In this document: in pieces, positions 1 to 7,147 of the stretch
Layout: the number at the start of each line of letters is the position of its first letter
Position numbering within the stretch: the stretch's first letter is position 1
Source: Rhodoferax sp.
GTDB lineage: Bacteria; Pseudomonadota; Gammaproteobacteria; Burkholderiales; Burkholderiaceae_C
DNA length: 38,570 nucleotides
NCBI RefSeq assembly: GCF_010365055.1
Contig: NZ_JAAFHA010000033.1
Span: 1 to 38,570 of the forward strand
Reading direction: 5' to 3'
The notes under the pieces: generated by a model
Seen by the model: the letters and a program-made list of their open reading frames with translations, nothing else
Told to the model about the DNA's origin: nothing
The model's database searches: none
Translations under genes and position numbers: made by a program

Positions 1-43
1 GCCCAAGCGCCCCGTTCAATCCAAGCGATGGTTTCACCCATTT

Positions 44-50
44 AAAGGAG
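44..50 (+). promoter_or_regulatory. Ribosome binding site of the DUF302 gene
   Basis: AAAGGAG lies seven bases before the ATG at 58 and fixes that start. Nothing else is recognisable in the first 57 bases. Confidence 0.8.
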
Positions 51-57
51 TCGATTT

Positions 58-447
58 ATGTACGGATTCAGCATTCAATTGAAGGTCCCGTTTGATACCG
101 CTGTGGCGCAGGTCACCGAGGCACTGAAAAAGGAAGGGTTCGGCGTGCTCACCGACATTGATGTCAGGGCGACGTTGAAAACCAAGCTCAACATAGACCG
201 CCTGCCGTATCGCATTCTCGGCGCGTGTAACCCGCCGCTCGCCCACCGCGCGATCGAGGCCGATCCTGATATCGGTCTGCTGCTGCCATGCAACGTGGTG
301 GTGCGTGAAGAAACCGATGGCGCCATCACGGTAGCGTTCATGGACCCCGAGGCCGTGCTGGGCCTGGTTGACAAACCGCAAGTGGATGCCATTGGCAAGG
401 AAGTCCTGGCACTTCTGCATCGGGTCAGCGCGAGCCTGCAGCCATGA
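58..447 (+). CDS. DUF302 domain protein
   Basis: A 129-residue protein that is almost entirely one DUF302 domain. It begins with a strand-like MYGFSIQL segment, then an amphipathic helix (about residues 12-28), and contains the family's central stretch around residues 55-75 ([20 protein letters not shown]). There is no signal peptide or membrane segment, so it should be cytosolic. DUF302 proteins have no firmly known reaction; many lie beside sulfur-oxidation or heavy-metal genes. The stop overlaps the start of the rhodanese-like gene in an ATGA arrangement, so the two are probably translated together, which suggests a sulfur-related role. The family call is firm and the role is inference. 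Confidence 0.9.
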   Translation: MYGFSIQLKVPFDTAVAQVTEALKKEGFGVLTDIDVRATLKTKLNIDRLPYRILGACNPPLAHRAIEADPDIGLLLPCNVVVREETDGAITVAFMDPEAVLGLVDKPQVDAIGKEVLALLHRVSASLQP

Positions 448-1073
448 AGAGCAAGCCACCCCCCGCTGCGTCGGCCACGACCCCGGCTTTGGAAGTCAAC
501 ATCAGCGGCGATCTGGCGTCGGTTGACGTCATGCACCAGGGCCGCTTGGTGACGATCATGCGCAATCAGAATCCGGACAATGCCATCAATCCGGAATATG
601 CCAAGACGGCGCGCAAATGCCCGCCATTTTGCATCCAGCCCAGTGAACTGGCGCCTGGCGTGAAAACAATCGCCGAACTCGAAGTGTTGCACTTTTTGAA
701 GAAGACCAGCGACGGCGACACGTCCATGCTGGTCATCGACTCGCGCACCGGGGCCTGGGTGGAAAAAGGCGTCATCCCCGGAGTCGTGAACATCCCGTGG
801 GATACGCTTGACATCGGCAAATCGGACACGGTCGCCGTGCAGGACATTCTGGAAAACCAACTGGGCGTCAGACGGCGCGATGGTTTCCTCGATTTCGACA
901 AGGCCAAGACACTGGTTTTGTTCTGCAACGGCTCCTGGTGCGGCCAGTCGCCGACCACGATCAAGGGCCTACTGAAAATTGGCTATCCGGCGCACAAAAT
1001 TCTGTGGTATCGCGGCGGTATGCAGGACTGGGAAAGCCTTGGGCTGACCACACTCAAGCCAGCGGACAACTGA
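444..1073 (+). CDS. Rhodanese-like domain protein
   Basis: A 209-residue protein whose C-terminal half (about residues 90-200) reads as a rhodanese domain: strand LVIDSR, the [14 protein letters not shown] region, then [13 protein letters not shown], with Cys161 at the place of the catalytic persulfide-carrying cysteine and Cys166 close by. The loop lacks the usual basic residue, so the substrate may differ from thiosulfate. The first 85 residues are unlike rhodanese and hold a CPPFC pair (Cys59, Cys63) that could be a second redox or metal site. No signal peptide is visible. The start overlaps the DUF302 stop by four bases, so co-translation is likely. Sulfur transfer or sensing is inferred. 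Confidence 0.85.
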   Translation: MKSKPPPAASATTPALEVNISGDLASVDVMHQGRLVTIMRNQNPDNAINPEYAKTARKCPPFCIQPSELAPGVKTIAELEVLHFLKKTSDGDTSMLVIDSRTGAWVEKGVIPGVVNIPWDTLDIGKSDTVAVQDILENQLGVRRRDGFLDFDKAKTLVLFCNGSWCGQSPTTIKGLLKIGYPAHKILWYRGGMQDWESLGLTTLKPADN

Positions 1074-1155
1074 TACAGAGTCTTCGCGCAAGCGAGTGCA
1101 CTTTAGTCGTGCCGAAGTTTCAAGAGAGGCAGAAAATCCCCTCTACGTCAACCCC

Positions 1156-1647
1156 CTACGTGCCGTTGACAAAGCTGCCCGACTTGCCGCCGTGCTTTTC
1201 CAACAGCTTGCAGTCGGTAATGAGCATGCCGCGGTCCACCGCCTTGCACATATCGTAAATGGTCAGCAGCGCCACCTGCACGGCGGTGAGCGCCTCCATC
1301 TCGACGCCGGTGGCGCCCACGGTCTCCACCGTTGCTCTGCAGAAGACGCTGGCGGCCCCGGTGTCATCGGCCTGCTTGACGTCAAAATCAACCGCGACGT
1401 GGGTCAGCGCCAGCGGGTGGCACAAGGGGATCAACTCGCTGGTCTTCTTGGCCGCCATGATGCCGGCAATGCGCGCAATGGCCAGCACGTCGCCTTTTTT
1501 CGCCGTGCCGGCCTCAATGATGGCAAGCGTGGCGGGCAGCATCTCAATGCGGCCGCCGGCGATGCCGATGCGGTGGGTCGCGGCCTTGCCGGCCACATCC
1601 ACCATGTGGGCTTGGCCCTGGGCGTCAAAATGAGTGAGAGCGTTCAT
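1156..1647 (-). CDS. moaC: Cyclic pyranopterin monophosphate synthase MoaC
   Basis: A 163-residue protein of the normal MoaC length. With MoaA it converts GTP through 3',8-cyclo-7,8-dihydroGTP to cyclic pyranopterin monophosphate, the first step of molybdenum cofactor synthesis in the cytosol. Recognisable blocks are [19 protein letters not shown] near the N-terminus, the [20 protein letters not shown] helix, the invariant ELIPLCHPL segment, [23 protein letters not shown], and the closing [11 protein letters not shown]. It stands alone; no other moa gene is in the window. It diverges from the M48 protease gene, with which it shares an upstream region of about 190 bases. Confidence 0.97.
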   Translation of the reverse strand: MNALTHFDAQGQAHMVDVAGKAATHRIGIAGGRIEMLPATLAIIEAGTAKKGDVLAIARIAGIMAAKKTSELIPLCHPLALTHVAVDFDVKQADDTGAASVFCRATVETVGATGVEMEALTAVQVALLTIYDMCKAVDRGMLITDCKLLEKHGGKSGSFVNGT

Positions 1648-1838
1648 GGATGGAATTAGTTACAGTTATAAATGAGCGGCGGGTGCCAACTTGACAGAAC
1701 CTTCATATCGGCCGCGCATCATACGATGCACGCGCCGGCATCCGAGGGCTGGCGCGATCTGCCCGGCCTTGAGCGTCGTACCATGCCATCTTGTCACGAC
1801 CCTGCGGCCCACTGGAACTCACAGCGACGGTAATCATT

Positions 1839-3521
1839 TTGACAAAAAATTTTAAACAAAATAGAGCTATAGCCCCCGTAAATAGGGGATTGTCAGCTAT
1901 TGTTTTGGCAGCATTGTGTGTTGCCAACATCGGCCCGGCGCAGGCCCAGTCCTTGGCCGCCCAGATGCCGACGCTGGGCGACACCAGCGACTTGAGCAGC
2001 AGCGACGAGCGTGGCCTGGGCGACCGCATCGCGCGTGAGCTCTACCGCGACCCGGACTACCTGGACGACCCGGTGCTGGCCGAATACGTGCAGGGCATCT
2101 GGGAGCCGCTGTTGGCGGCGGCGCGCAAGCGGGGCGATCTGTCGCCGGAACTCAGCCAACGCTTTGCCTGGGAGATCATGCTGGGGCGCGATCGCACGGT
2201 CAACGCCTTTGCCCTGCCGGGCGGCTACCTGGGCGTGCATCTGGGGCTCATCGCGGTGGTCAGCAACCGCGATGAGCTGGCCTCGGTGCTGGGGCACGAG
2301 CTCAGCCACGTGACCCAGCGCCATATCGCGCGCCTGATGGCCAAGCAGGGGCAGCAAGCGCCCTGGATGATCGGCGCCATGATTCTGGGCGCGCTGGCCG
2401 CCAGCAAGAGTGCCGATGCCGGCAATGCGCTCATCGTCGGTGGCCAGGCGGTGGCGGCGCAAAACCAGCTCAACTTCTCGCGTGACATGGAGCGCGAGGC
2501 CGACCGCGTCGGATTCGGCGTCATGACCGAGGCTGGTTTTGAAGCGCAGGGCTTTGTCTCGATGTTCGGCAAGCTGCAGCAGGCCTCGCGCCTGAACGAC
2601 AACGGCGCCTACCCGTATTTGCGCAGCCACCCGCTCACCACCGAGCGCATTGCAGACATGCAGTCACGCCAGGGCTTGGCCACACCAGGGTCGGCCAAGG
2701 CCGAGCTGACGCTGGAGCACGCCCTGGTGGCCGCGCGCGCCCGGGTGCTGTCCAACACCGACGTCGATGCGCTGCGGGCCTGGCAGTTTGAAGCCGGCAG
2801 TGCCAGTCTGGGCACCCAGGCGGCGCCGCGGCAGGCCGGTGTCTGGTATGGCGCCGCGCTGGCCGCCAGCCAATTGCGCGATTTTGATCAGGCCCGTATC
2901 TACTTGGAGCGCCTGCATGGCTTGGTGGCGGGTGACGCCAGCGCGGCGCGGCTGGCGCGGCTGCTGCAAGCTGAAATTGCCCTGCGCGCGGGCGATGCCG
3001 GCGGTGCGCAAACGGCCTTGAACACGGGGTCAAACCCCGCCAACGCGACAAGTCAGGCGGGCACGCCGGGGCAAGCGCCTGCCACGGGGCGCCCCGAGCT
3101 GCTGCTGGCGGCGCAGATCGCCCTGCAAGCGGGCCCCGGTGGACAGGCTGACGCGGCCAGCGGGACTGGCGGCGCGGCGCTCGCGGCCGTCGCGCTGCGC
3201 CTGCAAACCTGGGTGGCGGCGCATCCGCGCGATGCGCAGGCCTGGCAACTGCTCTCCAGCGTGCAGGGCGCGCAGCACCAGACCTTGCGCGCCCTGCGCG
3301 CGGACGCTGAAACCCAGGTGGCACGGCTGGACTACGCGGCGGCGCTGGACCGCTTCAAGGCGGCGCAGGCGTTTTCACGCCAGCGCGCCAGCGGTCAAGG
3401 AGGGGCGACCGGGGGCGTCAGTGCGAGTCAGGCCGCGGCCGACCACATCGACGCGTCCATCATCGACACGCGCCAACGGCAGGTGGAGTTGCTACTTAAG
3501 GAACAGACGCTCGATCGCTGA
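1839..3521 (+). CDS. Periplasmic M48 family metalloprotease (BepA-like)
   Basis: A zinc metallopeptidase, 560 residues from the start chosen here. HELSH at residues 153-157 is the HExxH site, and Glu220 in EREADR is the expected third zinc ligand. The N-terminus KNFKQNRAIAPVNRG, then a hydrophobic SAIVLAALCVANIG and an AQA cleavage site, forms a signal peptide, so it acts in the periplasm. Beyond residue 300 the Ala-rich helical repeats resemble the TPR part of BepA/YfgC, which handles outer-membrane protein assembly. No ATG is available: a TTG at 1839 gives a sensible signal peptide, while a TTG at 1791 adds 16 residues. The 3' end overlaps the convergent holin-like gene by 30 bases. Confidence 0.9.
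   Translation: MTKNFKQNRAIAPVNRGLSAIVLAALCVANIGPAQAQSLAAQMPTLGDTSDLSSSDERGLGDRIARELYRDPDYLDDPVLAEYVQGIWEPLLAAARKRGDLSPELSQRFAWEIMLGRDRTVNAFALPGGYLGVHLGLIAVVSNRDELASVLGHELSHVTQRHIARLMAKQGQQAPWMIGAMILGALAASKSADAGNALIVGGQAVAAQNQLNFSRDMEREADRVGFGVMTEAGFEAQGFVSMFGKLQQASRLNDNGAYPYLRSHPLTTERIADMQSRQGLATPGSAKAELTLEHALVAARARVLSNTDVDALRAWQFEAGSASLGTQAAPRQAGVWYGAALAASQLRDFDQARIYLERLHGLVAGDASAARLARLLQAEIALRAGDAGGAQTALNTGSNPANATSQAGTPGQAPATGRPELLLAAQIALQAGPGGQADAASGTGGAALAAVALRLQTWVAAHPRDAQAWQLLSSVQGAQHQTLRALRADAETQVARLDYAAALDRFKAAQAFSRQRASGQGGATGGVSASQAAADHIDASIIDTRQRQVELLLKEQTLDR
1854..1907. repeat. Imperfect AT-rich hairpin, possible dispersed repeat
   Basis: Left arm AAACAAAATAGAGCTATAG followed by CCCCC faces GGGG, ATTGTC and AGCTATTGTTTTG across a GTAAATA loop. 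The AT-rich arms with AGCTAT cores contrast with the GC-rich surroundings and resemble short palindromic repeats I associate with Comamonadaceae genomes; that link is from memory. It lies inside the segment coding the protease signal peptide. Confidence 0.45.
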
Positions 3522-3842
3522 ATCGATCACGATGCCAAACACCGAGTAGATCAGCGAACCCAGCAGCGCCGCGCCGAAACCGCGCACATGAAAGCCGCTC
3601 AGCACGCCCGCGGCCGACCAAAACATCAGCGCATTGATGACAAACAAGAAGAGCCCGAGCGTGATCACCGTCACCGGCAGCGTCAGCAGCACCAGCACCG
3701 GGCGCAGCAGCATGTTGAAGAGGCCAATGACCAACGCGGCAATCAGCGCTGCGGCGAAGCTGTCGACGACAACCCCGCTGTAAAGATAAGCCACGGCGAG
3801 CAGGGCGGCGGCACTGAGCAGCCATTGGGTGAGGAGTTTCAT
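3492..3842 (-). CDS. Phage-holin superfamily IV-like small membrane protein
   Basis: A 116-residue, very hydrophobic protein with four predicted membrane helices (about residues 4-24, 27-47, 52-76 and 85-108), matching PF04020, small four-helix proteins called phage holin family IV that are common in bacterial chromosomes far from any phage. The start is the ATG giving MKLLTQWLLSAAALL; a longer frame upstream adds 22 polar residues unlike the family. The function is unknown, and no endolysin or other phage gene is nearby, so lysis is not implied. It converges on the M48 protease gene, and the coding ends overlap by 30 bases on opposite strands. Confidence 0.85.
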   Translation of the reverse strand: MKLLTQWLLSAAALLAVAYLYSGVVVDSFAAALIAALVIGLFNMLLRPVLVLLTLPVTVITLGLFLFVINALMFWSAAGVLSGFHVRGFGAALLGSLIYSVFGIVIDSAIERLFLK

Positions 3843-3936
3843 GCGCCAAGAATAGCATCCGGCGCCGGGCCACGCATGACGGCTATCAATGCGGCACGAT
3901 GCTTCCAATTCAAGCCGGGCCTTTTTGGCTGTCTTG

Positions 3937-4422
3937 TCAGTCGGGCTTCTGGAAGCCGCCGTCCGCCCAGGCGGTAGCGCTCGCGCGGTTCAGCTTGTAG
4001 CCCGGTGACACCTGCCGCTGCGCCAACTCCATCCCGCCCTCGTCCTGCGCCGTCAAGGTGGCCGATGGGTTGTCGTCATCGGGCACGATGTCAAGCGACA
4101 CGGTGACGCGGCCATTTTTGGCGCTGACGGTGATGCTTTGGTGCAGTGTGGCGTGCAGTTGCTGCTCGTGGCGACGTACAAACTCGGCGGCGGTTTTGAC
4201 CAGCGTGTTGAACGCATTGCCGTCCAGCGGTTTCGGGTTTTTCTTGTCGCGCCCCATGGTCCACGGGCCGATCAAAGCCGGCTCAGGTTCGCCGTCCTTG
4301 ATCATGGCCACAGCCCAGCCGTCGTCGTCCTCGTTCTTGATCACGCGGGCGGTCCAGCCGTTGTCACGCCACAGGCGCGGCTGCTCGATCTTGCTGTCGG
4401 GGTCGGAGAGTAGGTCAGTCAC
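3937..4422 (-). CDS. Conserved-looking protein of unknown function, coupled to terC
   Basis: A 161-residue soluble protein I do not recognise. It has an acidic N-terminus (MTDLLSDPDSK), a mixed central part with DDDGWAVAMIKDGEPEPALIGPW and GRDKKNPKPLDGNAF, and no signal peptide or membrane segment. The start is GTG at 4422, overlapping the TGA of the TerC gene as GTGA, so translation probably depends on ribosomes leaving terC. Being in the riboswitch-controlled transcript, it may have a manganese- or pH-linked role, but that is inference from position only. Confidence 0.75.
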   Translation of the reverse strand: MTDLLSDPDSKIEQPRLWRDNGWTARVIKNEDDDGWAVAMIKDGEPEPALIGPWTMGRDKKNPKPLDGNAFNTLVKTAAEFVRRHEQQLHATLHQSITVSAKNGRVTVSLDIVPDDDNPSATLTAQDEGGMELAQRQVSPGYKLNRASATAWADGGFQKPD

Positions 4423-5138
4423 GGCTGGATTTTAGCCGCCGACCCAGGGATTGCCTGGCGCTGGCGCCACCAGCCGGCGCCCAGTACACCGATGACCACC
4501 AAGCCGTAGGTACTCCAGCGCGCCGCCGTCTGCAGCGGCTCCAGCGGCTGGCTGGCGTTGCCAAACAGGCTGGTCAGCAGCGGCTCGGTGACGATCATCT
4601 TGGCGGCGGTAAAGGCCAGCACGGCCGCGCCGATCTGGATGATGGCCGGAAAACCCTCGACCAGTCTCAGCACCACCGTGCTGCCAAAAACCACAATCGG
4701 CACGCTGATGAGCAGGCCGATGATGACCAGGTCAAAGGCGCCGTGCGCGGCACCGGCCACGCCCAGCACGTTGTCCACGCCCATCAGCGCATCGGCGACG
4801 ATGATGGTTTTCATGGCGCCCCAAAAGGTGCTGACGACCGGGCCGTCGTGGTCCTGGCCCTCGTCCTCGGCCAGCAGCCGGTAGGCAATCCACACCAGCC
4901 CCAGGCCGCCGACCAGCATCAGGCCGGGAATCTTGAGCAACCAGACCACCCCGACTGTCATGACGGAGCGCACCACGATGGCGCCCACGGTGCCCCACAT
5001 AATCGCTTTGGTCTTGAGCCGAGGCGGCAGATTGCGCGCCGCCAGCGCAATGACGATGGCGTTGTCGCCGGCCAGCACCAGGTCGATCAAAACGATGGCC
5101 AGCAGGGCGGACCACCAGGCGGCAGAAAATAATTCCAT
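4419..5138 (-). CDS. TerC family integral membrane protein, probable Mn2+ exporter (Alx-like)
   Basis: A 239-residue TerC-family (PF03741) protein with about seven membrane helices. The family's acidic membrane motifs are present: Asp19 and D25-N26 in DLVLAGDNAIVIALAARN, and Asp116 with D122-N123 in ADALMGVDNVLGVAG, thought to line the cation path. A cytosolic acidic loop EDEGQDHDG (residues 91-99) follows the third helix. E. coli Alx and related TerC proteins export manganese. The 5' leader carries a yybP-ykoY riboswitch, the Mn2+-sensing class that controls alx and mntP in E. coli, which supports manganese export over tellurite resistance. The downstream unknown gene overlaps its stop. Confidence 0.92.
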   Translation of the reverse strand: MELFSAAWWSALLAIVLIDLVLAGDNAIVIALAARNLPPRLKTKAIMWGTVGAIVVRSVMTVGVVWLLKIPGLMLVGGLGLVWIAYRLLAEDEGQDHDGPVVSTFWGAMKTIIVADALMGVDNVLGVAGAAHGAFDLVIIGLLISVPIVVFGSTVVLRLVEGFPAIIQIGAAVLAFTAAKMIVTEPLLTSLFGNASQPLEPLQTAARWSTYGLVVIGVLGAGWWRQRQAIPGSAAKIQP

Positions 5139-5159
5139 GGCAAAACCTTGATAATTTTT

Positions 5160-5173
5160 GTGTTGGTCAACAC
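5160..5173. promoter_or_regulatory. 14-bp palindrome just upstream of terC
   Basis: GTGTTGGTCAACAC is an exact palindrome of six-base arms around two bases, 22 bases before the terC ATG. It could be an operator, or a hairpin in the RNA controlling access to the ribosome binding site under the riboswitch. The regulator is not identifiable. Confidence 0.35.
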
Positions 5174-5235
5174 CGGCTGTGCACTGCGCTGACGCTGGTC
5201 TGAGCCGAGCTTCGCGCGCTGCACCGCCCGTGCAT

Positions 5236-5377
5236 GGCGAAGGTCTTGCTCGATGGTGCGCAGCACGGCCTGGAAAAATACAGTCCTTGACGCGGCCTCA
5301 TCGGGTGCACCGGGCAGGCGTTCGGCCTGCCGTATTGACGATGCACCCACAGGGAGCTACTCCCCTTCAGGCGCCGA
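5236..5377 (-). ncRNA. yybP-ykoY manganese riboswitch
   Basis: Read on the minus strand the leader contains, in order, the class signatures: AAGGGGAGTAGC near its 5' end (5356-5368), CATCGTCAATACG (about 5332-5344), and GAGCAAGACCTTCGCC at its 3' end (5236-5251). These are the conserved loops that form the Mn2+ site and the closing helix of yybP-ykoY RNAs. It sits about 100 bases upstream of a TerC-family gene, the usual partner. Manganese would be expected to raise terC expression. The borders are approximate, since I paired helices by eye. A TGCACCGCCCGTGCA hairpin follows and may belong to the expression platform. Confidence 0.85.
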
Positions 5378-5432
5378 TTAAACCATTAAATCGTCGTCTT
5401 GCTGTGGCTGGTTTTGATGACGCGTGCCGCCT

Positions 5433-5459
5433 GGGGTCAAGCCAGAACCCGCTGACCCC
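5433..5459. repeat. Inverted repeat GGGGTCA-N13-TGACCCC
   Basis: Perfect 7-bp arms separated by 13 bases end three bases before a TATGAT hexamer (5462-5467) and 17 bases before the DUF3717/DUF1289 gene. The spacing fits an operator at that promoter. It also lies upstream of the riboswitch transcript on the other strand, so it could serve either direction. Confidence 0.4.
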
Positions 5460-5476
5460 GCTATGATTCGCTCCCC

Positions 5477-5893
5477 ATGGCTGCGCTACACATCACCGAC
5501 ATCGAAGCCGCCATCAACCACTGGCGCGCCCTGCTGCCGGCCGGCGCCGACTTCGCGCTGGCCACTCCCACCCGCGCGCTGGCCGAGGTCTATGCCGTGA
5601 TGGTGGTCCAGCATGTGGTCGAAGTCGATGAGTCCGCCTTGCCGCAGGCCGCTCTGCAGGCCTGGCTGGCCTGGTACGACAGCACGCCCGACACGCCGTG
5701 CATCGCCATCTGCTCCACCAGCCAGGGCGATGAAGAATGCAAAGGCTGTGGCCGCAGCTTTGCCGAGGTGCAGCACTGGACGGCGCTGCGTCCGGCCGAG
5801 AAGCGCCAGGTCTGGCGCCGCATCACCTTGCTCGGCACCGCCTGGCGTTTCAATAAATATGCCGAGCGGGCCAATAAAAAAACGTCTGGTTGA
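5477..5893 (+). CDS. DUF3717 and DUF1289 domain protein
   Basis: A 138-residue protein with two small domains. Residues 4-65 (HITDIEAAINHWRALLP onward) match DUF3717, a betaproteobacterial family. Residues 72-110 match DUF1289: Cys75, Cys79, Cys88 and Cys91 in CIAIC...CKGCG form a four-cysteine cluster likely to bind a metal, followed by the conserved RSFAEVQHW. There is no signal peptide. Neither domain has an established role; joining them in one chain is the odd feature. The gene stands alone, with a TATGAT hexamer only nine bases before the ATG and no Shine-Dalgarno sequence, so a very short leader is possible. Confidence 0.85.
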   Translation: MAALHITDIEAAINHWRALLPAGADFALATPTRALAEVYAVMVVQHVVEVDESALPQAALQAWLAWYDSTPDTPCIAICSTSQGDEECKGCGRSFAEVQHWTALRPAEKRQVWRRITLLGTAWRFNKYAERANKKTSG

Positions 5894-5917
5894 TCAGCCC
5901 CAAGGCCTGGCACCTCT

Positions 5918-6805
5918 TCAGTGGCTGTCAGAGGCGTCCTTCATCAATTGGTGGCGGATCGACTGCAATTCCTGCTGGCGCTTGGCGCTGGTTTCGGGGT
6001 AGCGCATGTTGAGCGACTTGAAGGTATCGAGAATGATTCTGGAAATGATCAGGCGCGCGTTCTCTTTGTCATCAGCGGGCACCACGTACCAGGGGGCAAT
6101 TTGGGTGCTGGTGGCGCTCAGGAAGGCCTCGTAGGCCTTCATGTACTGGGGCCAAAATTTGCGCTCTTCGATGTCAGCCAGACTGAATTTCCAGTTCTTT
6201 TCCGGCTCGTCGATGCGATCGAGAAAGCGCTTTCGCTGCTCTTCTTGCGAGAGATGAAGAAAAAACTTGATGATCCGGGTGCCGTTGTTGAAGAGATGCT
6301 TTTCCTGACCCACGATGGAGCGATACCGCTCCTGCCAGACGGTTTTCTCGTCATGCAAGTCTTCCGGCAGCCGCTCGGCCTGCAATATCTCCGGATGCAC
6401 CCGCACGATCAACACCTCTTCGTAATACGAGCGGTTGAAGATGCCGATTCGACCGCGTTCCGGCAGGGCCTGTGTGGTGCGCCACAGAAAATCATGGTCC
6501 AGTTCTTCAGCGCTGGGATGCTGGAAGCTGAACACCTGGCATCCCTGGGGGTTGATGCCGGACATCACATGCTTGATGGCGCCATCCTTGCCGGCGGCGT
6601 CCATGGCCTGAAAGATCAGCAACACGGCATGGCGGTTGGATGCGTAATGCAATTGCTGCAGGTCGCTGAGTTCCTCGACCTGTTCGGCGAGGAGTTTTTT
6701 ATAACCGCTCTTTGACTTGTAGGCGGGTTTCACCAGCGTTGGCCACTTCTTGAGATTGACTTTTTCACCTTCCTTGACCTGGAAATCTTCAGACTTGATT
6801 TTCAT
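5918..6805 (-). CDS. ppk2: Polyphosphate:nucleotide phosphotransferase, PPK2 family
   Basis: A complete 295-residue PPK2 enzyme, which moves phosphate between inorganic polyphosphate and nucleotides, usually making ADP or ATP from AMP or ADP. The Walker A region AMDAAGKDG (Lys73) follows the family's [18 protein letters not shown] lead-in, and the lid and Walker B part is [21 protein letters not shown] (about residues 119-139). The start at 6805 is chosen because AAAGG lies before it and because [16 protein letters not shown] is the normal beginning; a longer frame adds unrelated sequence. It diverges from the arc operon across about 340 bases. A broken second copy of the same family is at 17184-17394. 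Confidence 0.95.
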   Translation of the reverse strand: MKIKSEDFQVKEGEKVNLKKWPTLVKPAYKSKSGYKKLLAEQVEELSDLQQLHYASNRHAVLLIFQAMDAAGKDGAIKHVMSGINPQGCQVFSFQHPSAEELDHDFLWRTTQALPERGRIGIFNRSYYEEVLIVRVHPEILQAERLPEDLHDEKTVWQERYRSIVGQEKHLFNNGTRIIKFFLHLSQEEQRKRFLDRIDEPEKNWKFSLADIEERKFWPQYMKAYEAFLSATSTQIAPWYVVPADDKENARLIISRIILDTFKSLNMRYPETSAKRQQELQSIRHQLMKDASDSH

Positions 6806-7147
6806 TGACTGCCTTTCGGAGAACAAAGCTTGGACACACGGAGACAATTTTGGGGCAATTTGCCAGCTGAAGTGGACCCCACTCCGCTTTGCCAATCGGC
6901 TGGCCCAGGTGATCGACGGCTTTGAAATGGTGCCCGCTGCGCCGGCCGCACAGGGCTGAAGCTTTGCGCAAAGTTGGATCACCGTCGGCGTGAATGCGGT
7001 CACTGAACTGCAAACGCTTTTGATGACTTCGGGACTCGTTTGCGGTTTCGCAAAGACGAACAGTCACAACATCAGTAGTGTGAAATTATGAACGAGTGGT
7101 GTCAAGAATGAATGAGACGCCCTAGTCTTACCACGAGAACGCCAGCC
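6806..7147. promoter_or_regulatory. Divergent ppk2/arcD intergenic region with palindromes
   Basis: No gene is seen here. It contains CTTTGCGCAAAG (6962-6973, perfect palindrome), TTTGCG-GTTT-CGCAAA (7039-7054, perfect 6-bp arms) and a long-range pair GCAAACG (7010-7016) and CGTTTGC (7037-7043). The repeated half-site TTTGCG/CGCAAA suggests two operators for one dimeric regulator of the arc operon. I found no good match to the FNR/ANR box TTGAT-N4-ATCAA and no clear sigma-70 promoter. Confidence 0.5.

Noticed and set aside
1691..1720. TTGACA at 1691 as the -35 of the M48 protease promoter
   Set aside because: The hexamer is perfect, but nothing resembling TATAAT lies 16-18 bases downstream.
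3492..3842. A phage lysis gene or prophage edge suggested by the holin-like protein
   Set aside because: This four-helix family is widespread in bacterial chromosomes, and no endolysin, integrase, capsid or att-like repeat is nearby.
7016..7035. TTGATGACTTCGGGA as an FNR/ANR box for the arc operon
   Set aside because: Only the left half fits; the right half has no ATCAA-like sequence at the required spacing.
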